DNA of 64,000 bases. It comes from Botryosphaeria dothidea. Taxonomy: Eukaryota > Ascomycota > Dothideomycetes > Botryosphaeriales > Botryosphaeriaceae. Shown here one piece after another: positions 56,901-64,000 of this stretch (position 1 is the stretch's first letter; each line of letters opens with the position of its first letter). Location: contig WWBZ02000008.1 in assembly GCA_011503125.2 (NCBI GenBank), positions 1,112,389 to 1,176,388 of the forward strand, written 5' to 3'. The notes under the pieces were generated by a model. The model saw nothing but the letters and a program-made list of their open reading frames with translations, ran no database searches and was not told the origin of the DNA. Both the position numbers and the translations under genes were made by a program.

Positions 56901-58949
56901 ATTCGAGCTTCTAGCTAACTCTATAGCTAAGAATTCTCTTCTCTAGCTACCGTAATATAAAGATAAGGTCTAGAGTACTCTCGCTACTACTATCTCGTCT
57001 AGTAATAGTACTCCTTAGAAGGGCTAAGTTAAGATTAGCTGCGGTAGCTATCTTAATTAGGTTATCCGCTAGGATATAGTATATTAGGGAGGTTATATCT
57101 CTCTAGATAGGATAGTAGAGATTAAAGTCCCCTAGGAGAATATACTCTCCTAGTTTTCTAAGAACTTCCGGTAGAAGAGATAGGGTTTCTAGCGCTATAC
57201 TAGTATAAGAGGCTAGCGGGGGATTATAGTAGTTATAAATATAGATTATATATATTCTAGTAATAAGGGATAGTGTAATAAGATCTAGTAAATAGACTAT
57301 TGCTTACTAGAAGTCGGGGCTAATAGCCTTACTTATAAAGAAGTAGGTTCTTACTACTTTCTTCTAGGAAAAAACTATATAGTAGGTAGAGTATCTTACT
57401 ATTATCTTAACCCTCGGGTTCCTCTAAGGTTCCTAGATAGCTAGGATATAGTAGATCTTTAGGTCTACTTCCTTAAAGAGCGGGAGTATTACCCTATCCT
57501 TACTCTTATAGACGTTATACTATATAATAGAGAGAGAGCCTATATCTAATATTAACTTTCTTCTATCTCTAGGTCCGGCTACGAGGGGGCTAGTAGTATA
57601 GGCTATAAGGAGGGAGTTCCCGCGGGCTCCTCTAAGGCGTGTTATAAGCTATTAAGTCCGGTAAACCTTATTTAGTTAGAAGGCGGGGGGCGGCTTAAGT
57701 CTCTTAGCCTGCCTAGTCCCCTCTTAACCGGCTCCTCCTCCCTAATTCTCTTTCTTAGTCTAACGGTTAACTAGTTAGTTTAAGGCTATATTTTAGTTAT
57801 TAGGGGTCCTTTCCGGTACCTTTCTAGTACTACTAGGCGGGCCTAGGCGGCCTTAGTATAGTAGGCTCTACGTGCTAGGTAGGAGTTACTCTAGGCTATA
57901 TGCCTTTAAGAGTAGTTTACGTACTATATACTTTCCTTAGGGCAGTCCCTAGTATTATATACCTTACTATACTATCCGTACTTTTCCTTCTTTTTATAAT
58001 AGTTAGTAATATATCCGTAGGCCTAGTACTTAAAATACTAGGTTACTATAAAGGCTACGTTATAGTACTACGCTATATAGATAGTAAAGTTAATAATAAG
58101 CCCCTTATTAATAATCTAGTTAGCGGTTTTAGGGTTTATAGTACTAAGAATAATAGCCGAGTAAGTTTTCTTCTCTAGGAGCTTCTTCTTTAGCTAGGCT
58201 AGCTTACTAATACGTAGTTCTAGATATAGAGATAGGTTCTACTCCTAGATAGTTTAGATAGCTTAGGGGTCTATAGTGTCGATTTCTTCTCGAGGAACGT
58301 TATATACTAGTACTAAGTATAGCTGCTAGTTAGGCCTAACTTCTTTTTCTAGTCCTATAGTCTATTTCTAGTCCTAGAGAAGGGCTATTCTAGTTACTTT
58401 ATCCGGTATAAAGATTCTAACGTCTCTACTAGGGAGCTTCTTAGTAGTAAGTACTTTCTTATACGCCTAGCTTTTTTCTACCTAGATCTTTCTAATAATT
58501 ACCTTATTTAAGAGCTTAGCTATTTCTTATTTATTTACTATCTCTAGAAAGTAGAGGGTAAGTTTAGTAGTAGCTAGGGGGGTAGGAGGCTTCGGGGCTA
58601 CTTAGGCTATAATTTATACCTAGCTACGAGTATTAGGTATAGATATAGAGGTAGCCTAGATACGGTTAACTATTTTTTAGATCTATTAGATCTCTTTAAG
58701 AATATTCTTAAGGCCTAGCTTCTTAGTAGCTGCCTCCTAGTAGATAGTAATATAATCCTAGAAGATTATCTTAGTAATATCGAGAAAATTTTTTATCTAG
58801 CTAGAGAGGACTAAAGGAAGGCTAGCGGATATTTATAGGGCTTAGAGGAGGGTGTCTACTATTTTTAAGGCTCTCTTAACGTATTCTACGCTATACTAGG
58901 TACTCTACGATTTCTTAGGAGTATATTAGAGCTAGGTAGAGGTAGTTAC
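53968..58949 (-). mobile_element. LINE family 2, copy D (main part), RIP-saturated
   Basis: On the minus strand, the (ATCT)n tail is at 53968-53985 and coding runs leftward from 59878. It aligns with copy A across ORF1 and ORF2 (full ~5.14 kb when the solo LTR at 58950-59717 is removed). Nearly all CA/TG are lost. No target duplication is apparent, and the family-1 sequence on its left is not resumed on its right, so a deletion or exchange happened here after or during insertion. Confidence 0.9.
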
Positions 58950-59717
58950 TGTTACGAACCCCAGGCCACACGGACTTTAGTACCCCAAGGGCAGGAAACC
59001 CGCACGGGAGAAAACACCGCAGGGACCAAGTTCCCGCACGGCTAGCAGAGCCGCACCACAAGAGATCCCGCACGGGAAGGTCAGCCCCAAGGGAGTCGGC
59101 GCTTAAAGGATTAGTCACCAAGACCAAGGCCCGTACGGGAGGAAAGCCTACAAGGCACAAGGAAACCAGCGAAGCGCCGATGAGTCAGAGAACCCGCAGG
59201 GGAACAACGCGACCAAGGGCCGCCGGTAACGCTGAACGGTTAGGCTGGCAGAATCCGGGAAACCGACAAGAGGCACAGGGAGCGGTCAAGAGAAAGGTGG
59301 TTATCGCGTCCGTTCACAAGATCAGAAAACGGGATCCGGGAGAGAAGTCTAAGCGCCCGCATCACGTGAGGACCCACCTTGGATCAGGACTGATCCAAGA
59401 CCCACCTTTGGATCTCTACTGATCCAACACCCACTGGATCAGAAAAGATCCAAACACCATACCAGATTGTCATAGCTTTCCTACTTGTATATAACCACAC
59501 TCATTAGATAGTACTTTGACCTTCGTGGTCAACTCAAAGTTCCAATATAACCCTATTGGAGGTAACGAGCCTTTCGCACACTGTGCACTCACTTATCACG
59601 TGATTTCTACCCGTCATTCCCATCCTTTACCCTTCTCTTGTCATTCAAGGTAAACCCCTCAGTTACCCGAACCTGCTAGGTGACTCCGAAGCCTAGTAGA
59701 AGAGGCCCGTCGTTACA
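58950..59717. mobile_element. Solo LTR (768 bp), not RIP-damaged, in LINE copy D
   Basis: Starts tgttacgaacccc, ends ccgtcgttaca, and is flanked by the 5-bp duplication gttac (58945-58949 and 59718-59722), so it is an LTR left after recombination between the two ends of an element. It has normal CA and TG content inside saturated DNA, a TATA-like tatataa (~59490) and four ggatc(a/t) repeats between 59382 and 59450. No coding domain is present; the 80-codon open frame at 59180-59422 is chance. It is unlike the three LTR families above except for the TGTTACG start shared with element 2. Confidence 0.85.
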
Positions 59718-59884
59718 GTTACTAGAGAAGGCTGTTCGCCTCTTCCTATATCCTCTATATTAACTACTTCGCGGCTATAGTTATCTTAAGTACTATTTTA
59801 GAACTCGCGAAGCCTAGAAGAGTCCCTAGGGCCCTCTCCCGGCGCCGTAGCTTAGGGTCGATTTTTTAGTATAGTTATATTTTT
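59718..59884 (-). mobile_element. LINE family 2, copy D (5' end)
   Basis: This is the remaining start of ORF1 (tat at 59876-59878 stands for the ATG) and the short leader, ending at about 59884. It matches the first ~160 bases of copy A. Confidence 0.85.
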
Positions 59885-60839
59885 CTAGACTACTATAGAA
59901 CGCGCTATTTAGAACCTTCGCTAAAAAACCTTATACTTAGACTACTACTCTCGCTTCGTCTTACTTACTACGATTCTTAGTTAGATATAAAATAATATTA
60001 AAATTATATACTTTCGTAATAGTCTTAAAGATAATCTTAAAAATCTTCTTATTAAATAAGAGATATCTAAGAAGTTTTAAGACTTTATAAATATCTATAT
60101 CTCTTTAAATTACTCTCTATCTATAATATAGTAACTATCTTAGCCTAAGATAGTTAGCCGCTCTATATAAAAATCTAATCCTACTTTTAGCTTAAGTAGG
60201 CTAAGATAGTTAGTAGTAGAAGAGCTAAGATAATTAAGGTTCCCGGGCGAAAATTAAGGATACGACCGCGCGGAAAGATACGAACGCGCGCGCGTACTCT
60301 AGATCCGATAAAAAAAGGCCGGATTCTAATAGTAGCGGTAATAATATTAAGTAGTTAGGATTAGCGGTTTAGTAAGAACGCTTAGCGTATAGGCCCGCCT
60401 AGCCTAAGAATACGCGTAGCGGCGACGGCGGTTAGGGTTAGATAAGTTCGCCGGGTACGTTAGAAGCGCTAGGAAGATAGTTAAGGAAGAGGGGGGAAGA
60501 CCGCGGTAAGAGTTAGACGCCGAGTTAGAAAGTTCGATTAAGAAGTAATCCGTTTAGCTAGCGTAGGCCGGGGTAGAAGTTAAGCGGTTAAAAGCGATGC
60601 CTAAGCCGGTTTAGGCCTAGAAGTAGAACGCGTCGTAAAATTATTAGAAAAAGATTCGGGGGTAGGCGTGTCGACACGAAGTAGAACGCGTCTATTAAAC
60701 TACTACTACTTCGTATAACTAGTAGACTAGTAGAGTAGTAGATCGGTAGACTAATAGATCGATAGACTAATAGACTAATAGACTAGTAAGATAGAAAATA
60801 AACGGAATAGCGAGAAAGTCTAAGGAGATAAAGTAGAAG
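59885..60839. other. RIP-saturated subtelomeric DNA with degenerate tandem repeat
   Basis: No gene is recognised. 59885-60250 is AT-rich and holds a near-perfect palindrome (aactatcttag c ctaagatagtt, about 60128-60150) with a partial second copy near 60207. 60250-60700 is CpG-rich but without CA/TG (for example gaacgcgcgcgcgtac), so it is probably former coding or GC-rich DNA. 60716-60795 is a degenerate repeat of gactaatagatcg units, probably the remains of a Gln/Thr-rich tract upstream of the first helicase-type relic. A short telomere-like ttagggttag occurs at 60432-60441. Confidence 0.5.
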
Positions 60840-61708
60840 GTAGTAGTTTAAATAATAATAACGACGTATAAATAATAGGCGGCTAGCTAGCTATAGAGCT
60901 ATTCGCGTACGTACCCGAGTTTAGAATTATCGTTTATAAAGATTACGGATTAGCCGTATTATTAGGGGAGGTAAACGCGTATTTACGAGGGCGGAACTAT
61001 TAATTAGATACGTTTAGTAGACGGAGTATTATAGCCGTAGTAAAGAAAAGAGAGAAAGATTTAATACGCGATAGCGCGTAGTTAAAGGCGTAGTTCGAGA
61101 CGCCGTTACGGCCGGTCCGGGCGATCTAGTATTTACCGGTCTATAGTAATAGATTAGCGTATAAGTAGCCGGTAGATAGACGACGTAGCGGCGGTAGCGG
61201 TAGTAGTAGTAGCGGTAGTAGCGGAGAGAGCGGTAAGTATAAATATATCGTCTAGATAGAGAAGAGGATATAGAAGTATTATTATAGCGTATACGGATAG
61301 ATAAATAAATAGCGTAAAAGCGGGTTATTAGCGTAGAGGCGTAGAGCGTATAATATCGCTAGGCTATAGCGGACGGGCGTACGTTACTAGAGGTTTTTTA
61401 ACCGCGGGCCTAGATAGAAGTATTTTAAGATATTAGAAGCTAGATAGCTATATAGTAAGAAGAAGTAGTAGTAGTAGTAGTAAGAGTAAGAAATAGTAGC
61501 ACCGATAACGGCTAGCTAGTATATCTACTAATAGATTAAGGCGGGATTATAATAGAAGAAGCGGCGGCGTAAGGCGGTAGTATAGCCGTAGAAAAAGTTA
61601 GAGACTAACCCGTAGTTACGTAGAATCGGGTAGGCGGAGTATTTAGCCGGGTTCGCTATAAAGAAATTATAGTAGTACGCGGAGTTACCGGCGGAAGAGT
61701 AGAAGCGG
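60840..61708 (+). pseudogene. Telomere-linked helicase (TLH)-type N-terminal relic, unit 1
   Basis: One plus frame remains coherent when TAG/TAA are read as Gln/Trp. It gives EFRIIVYKDYGLAVLLGEV then YLRGRN, the RIP form (Cys to Tyr, His to Tyr) of a C-x2-C...H zinc-like motif. About 75 residues on, a second such motif appears, followed by QRFFNRG and a Lys/Arg/Gln-rich stretch. This is the pattern I associate with DUF3505 (OrsD)-type N-termini of telomere-linked RecQ-like helicases in ascomycetes; the assignment is from memory. No helicase motif is present. The frame ends at about 61708 next to an (ATT)n run. CA and TG are almost absent, so RIP is complete. Confidence 0.6.
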
Positions 61709-61821
61709 TAATATTATTATTATTATTATTATTATTTAGTTTTACGTTCTTTTTTTAGCCTAACCGAAAAAGTTAAATCTACTCTAATCGAAAAAGTTAA
61801 GTCTACTCTAACTAAAAAAGT

Positions 61822-61849
61822 TAAGTCTACTCTTATAAGAGTAGACTTA
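61822..61849. repeat. Perfect 28-bp palindrome with TTATAA centre (hairpin 1)
   Basis: Arms taagtctactctta and taagagtagactta are exact reverse complements with no loop base; the centre reads TTATAA. Confidence 0.95.
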
Positions 61850-61867
61850 GAGTCTAATCGAAAAGGT

Positions 61868-61895
61868 TAAATATACCGTTATAAGAGTATATTTA
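61868..61895. repeat. Inverted repeat with TTATAA loop (hairpin 2)
   Basis: 9-bp arms taaatatac and gtatattta around cgttataaga. Confidence 0.9.
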
Positions 61896-61915
61896 TAGGC
61901 CTAAATCGAAAAGTA

Positions 61916-61943
61916 TAAATCGACCGTTATAAGGGTCGATTTA
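61916..61943. repeat. Inverted repeat with TTATAA loop (hairpin 3)
   Basis: 10-bp arms taaatcgacc and ggtcgattta around gttataag. Confidence 0.92.
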
Positions 61944-62379
61944 GCCGGCTATATAAATTTAAGTTTAGGGTTAGGATTACGAGTACGGTCGATTAAGTAC
62001 GGTCGATTTAGAAAAAAGATATCGGATTCGCGTTAAACCGAGATATATTATAGAGCGCGGTCGGGCGATAAGAATTTTCGCGTGCGATATACCCGCCTAA
62101 TCGCGCGTTCGAGCGTAGTTTCGTAGTTAGAATAAGTTAGAGTTAGATTTAATAAGGTAAAAGTAGCCCGAGCGGAGCGGTAGTAAACGGGTAGGATCGT
62201 CGGATAGGTAGAGGGCGAGCGAACGTATAGCCGGTAGTAGCACGGGACGAGTTAGATAGTTTAGCGGCGATAAGGGGCGGGTAGTTAGGTAGGAAGAACA
62301 AGCCGGTTAGGGGAGAAAAAAAAAAAAATAAGACGTATTTTTTATATTAGAGTATTAAAGTAGCGAGTAGCGAATAGCG

Positions 62380-63845
62380 TAGATAGTAGATAATAAGCGT
62401 AAGTTATTATAGCCGCCCGAGTAGCCGAGTATTTTTATTATTTAGGCGGGTATCGGGTCGCGATATATAAAGAATACTAGTACGCCGTATAGCCGGATTA
62501 GGTATAGAAATATTTATAGAGTAGATATTACGATATCGGCGGTAAGAACGTAGAGGCGATCGTAGACGAGGTTAGGTAGTTCTCCGGATTAATTAGATTC
62601 CCCGGAGAGTTTAAGGTGCCCGTAGGCGTCGATAGGCCGATCCCGGAGTTACTAGTACACGCGGACGGGTTAATATACGAGTTATAGCCTAATAGATATA
62701 ATTATATTTACCGGGGCCGGATAACGATAAAGAAGTATTAGCGTATCGAGTATTAGTAGTCGGTAGATAGATAGAAGGGCGGATCGAGTAAGAGTAAGGG
62801 CGAGCGGATAGAGAGGCGATTCTAGGGAGCAGCGAGGCAGGTATATTGCTAGCGATTTTTTACGAGCCGGCACGGATCGCGGTATTTCGAGGTACGGTAG
62901 CCGGTATAGAAAGAGAACGGAGCGGGTAAAGACGGCGATAGCGGTAGTAGCGATAGTAGTAGAGATACGTAGACGCGGGCGTAGTAGTAGATATAGGCCT
63001 AGTTCGAGTAGGCTAAGAATAAGATAGCCGCCGTAATTTAGGATATAGAGAGAGATTAGACGAATCCGTAGTTAGAGCGGACGTAGTAGTAGTAGTATTT
63101 AGTCGGCAAGAACCGCGAGAATTTATTACGATATATCGTTAAGCTAGGCGGCGGAGAGGACGAAAAGAAGAAGAGAAGATAATAGAAAGCCGGCCGCGAG
63201 GAGGAGGAAGAAGACGATCCGAACGAGCCGATCGAGATAGCCGTGTAGTAGGCGATAGAGAACGTAGCTCGTATTAGTTAGAAGAGCGTAGCGAAGCGGG
63301 CGGGCGTGTTAATACGGATATAGGCGATTAGGATAGAGAAGTATTAGACGCGGTACTAGCCGTTATAGCCGTATATAGACGAGAAGTCGATTAAGGATCG
63401 GGTCCGGCCGTAGTAGTAGATATTAATATTTTTCGTTAGAACGTAGCGGGAGCACGATTAGAATAGCCCGGGGTATAAGTTTATCCGTAGCTAGTTTAGC
63501 GCGTTCGTCGGGTTAATCGAAGAGGCGGAACGAGAGGTTAAAGGCGGGAAAGATAGCGAAGACGAGAAGAAGAAGAAGAAGAAGAAGAAGAAAGAAGAAG
63601 AAGAAGAAGAAGAAGAAGAAGAAGATAGCGGGAAAGATAGCGGGGAAGATAGTAAGGCGGGCGAGAAGAGCGAGGAGGTATAAAAATTAAGCCCGATTTA
63701 ACGCGCGTATTTAGATTTTTATATCGAGTTATTAAATTAATAATTCGTCGAGCGCGAGTACGAGAGCGCGTTAGTATACGCCGCCGCCGTATTAGAAGTC
63801 GAGCCGACGGATAATAGTTAGAGAGGCCCGGAGACGTACGGGTCG
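62380..63845 (+). pseudogene. TLH-type N-terminal relic, unit 2, cut off by the telomere
   Basis: A single plus frame, read through TAG/TAA, covers about 485 codons. YRVAIYKEYQYAV...YLQSRYYDIGG and ELLVHADGLIYEL...YNYIYRG...KKY are two zinc-type motifs in which Cys and His positions have become Tyr. QRFFTSRHGSRYFEV closes the domain, then a Gln-rich helical region (QQIQAQFEQAKNKIAAVIQD). Next are acidic and basic runs (seven Lys codons then nine Glu codons at 63568-63625), and finally YIELLNQQFVEREYESALV (RIP form of CIELLN...), a segment I recall preceding the helicase region in TLH-type proteins. The frame is still open at RGPETYGS when (TTAGGG)n begins at 63846. No helicase motifs are present, so the 3' part is missing. 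Confidence 0.66.
63560..63632 (+). repeat. (GAA)n/(AAG)n purine tract inside TLH unit 2
   Basis: About 70 bases of almost pure GAA/AAG, encoding Lys and Glu runs in the relic's frame. It contains no CA or TG, so RIP cannot have touched it. Confidence 0.9.
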
Positions 63846-64000
63846 TTAGGGTTAGGGTTAGGGTTAGGGTTAGGGTTAGGGTTAGGGTTAGGGTTAGGGT
63901 TAGGGTTAGGGTTAGGGTTAGGGTTAGGGTTAGGGTTAGGGTTAGGGTTAGGGTTAGGGTTAGGGTTAGGGTTAGGGTTAGGGTTAGGTAGGTTAGGGTT
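63846..64000 (+). repeat. Telomere, (TTAGGG)n
   Basis: 155 bases (about 25 units) of TTAGGG in perfect register except one irregular unit near 63985 (ttaggtagg). G-rich strand runs 5' to 3' toward the window end, the orientation of a right chromosome end. The last irregular unit is probably natural variation or a read error. Confidence 0.98.

Larger units (their letters stand above)
61709..62379. other. Spacer between TLH relics: microsatellite, tandem repeats, three hairpins
   Basis: 61709-61737 is an (ATT)n run. 61762-61836 holds three ~26-bp tandem units (cgaaaaagttaagtctactc). They lead into three successive inverted repeats with TTATAA at the centre (61822-61849, 61868-61895, 61916-61943). 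61965-61975 reads ttagggttagg, a short interstitial telomere-like sequence. The remainder to 62379, with a poly-A run at 62318-62329, contains no frame I can support and may include the promoter of unit 2. Confidence 0.7.

Noticed and set aside
59180..59422. 80-codon open frame in the solo LTR
   Set aside because: LTR DNA with no domain; Arg-rich chance frame.
60432..60441. Interstitial telomere repeat as evidence of an end-to-end fusion
   Set aside because: Only ten bases match; too short to separate from chance in CA-depleted, G/T/A-rich DNA. The same applies to 61965-61975.
61709..61943. Possible CRISPR-like or satellite array
   Set aside because: The repeats are contiguous without spacers and the host is a fungus; described instead as tandem repeats plus hairpins.
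1..64000. tRNA, rRNA genes or a biosynthetic/defence gene cluster
   Set aside because: No tRNA-like box A/box B pairs with cloverleaf potential or rRNA segments were recognised, and no cluster enzymes are present; the window is a subtelomeric transposon nest.

Overview
The window is the terminal ~64 kb of a chromosome of a filamentous ascomycete (Pezizomycotina, probably a sordariomycete). The evidence is: (i) a (TTAGGG)n telomere tract at the extreme right end; (ii) short fungal introns with CTAAC/CTGAC-type branch sites; (iii) chromovirus-type Ty3/gypsy elements and Tad-like LINEs; (iv) pervasive C-to-T/G-to-A change at CpA/TpG, the signature of repeat-induced point mutation (RIP), which turns Gln and Trp codons into TAG/TAA and almost removes CA and TG dinucleotides from the oldest repeats while leaving CpG in place.

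Layout. 1-6.9 kb: one normal-looking single-copy gene (hypothetical single-pass membrane protein, 1745-3343) followed by RIP-damaged gene relics. 6.97-13.6 kb: a RIP-broken Ty3/gypsy element (family 1) with an extra LTR at its 5' side. 13.6-17 kb and 23.0-23.2 kb: a Ulp1-like (C48) protease gene, and a protein kinase plus helical-repeat gene that has been split in two by a 6-kb Tad-like LINE (16983-22976; 12-bp target-site duplication). 23.2-44.7 kb: a nest. A LINE remnant abuts an LTR-plus-leader remnant of a family-3-like gypsy element. That remnant was hit by LINE copy A (itself hit by LINE copy B) and lies beside LINE copy C (itself hit by gypsy element 2, 36868-43719). 45.3-59.9 kb: a second nest. 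A RIP-saturated family-1 element is interrupted by gypsy element 3 (46120-52053, apparently identical LTRs) and abutted by LINE copy D, which carries a clean 768-bp solo LTR. 59.9-63.85 kb: RIP-saturated subtelomeric DNA encoding two tandem relics that resemble the N-terminal region of telomere-linked helicase (TLH/RecQ-type, DUF3505/OrsD-like) genes. 63.85-64 kb: telomere, which begins inside the open frame of the second relic.

Almost nothing here is a working pathway. The window is a record of successive insertions and RIP. Relative ages follow from nesting and RIP load: TLH relics, family-1 copy 2 and LINE copies C and D (saturated) are older than LINE copy A, which is older than LINE B, gypsy elements 2 and 3 and the solo LTR (lightly mutated).

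The most interesting signals are: an antisense ORF in gypsy element 2 that predicts a Zn2Cys6-like cluster plus coiled coil; the telomere seeded within a TLH-like reading frame; three consecutive hairpins with TTATAA loops between the TLH relics; a kinase/helical-repeat gene split by a LINE; and a LINE family whose 5' end lies 3-6 nt from its first ATG and which has an internally deleted, less-mutated derivative. Coordinates of LTRs, target-site duplications and intact ORFs were read directly. Domain boundaries inside RIP-broken elements are approximate.
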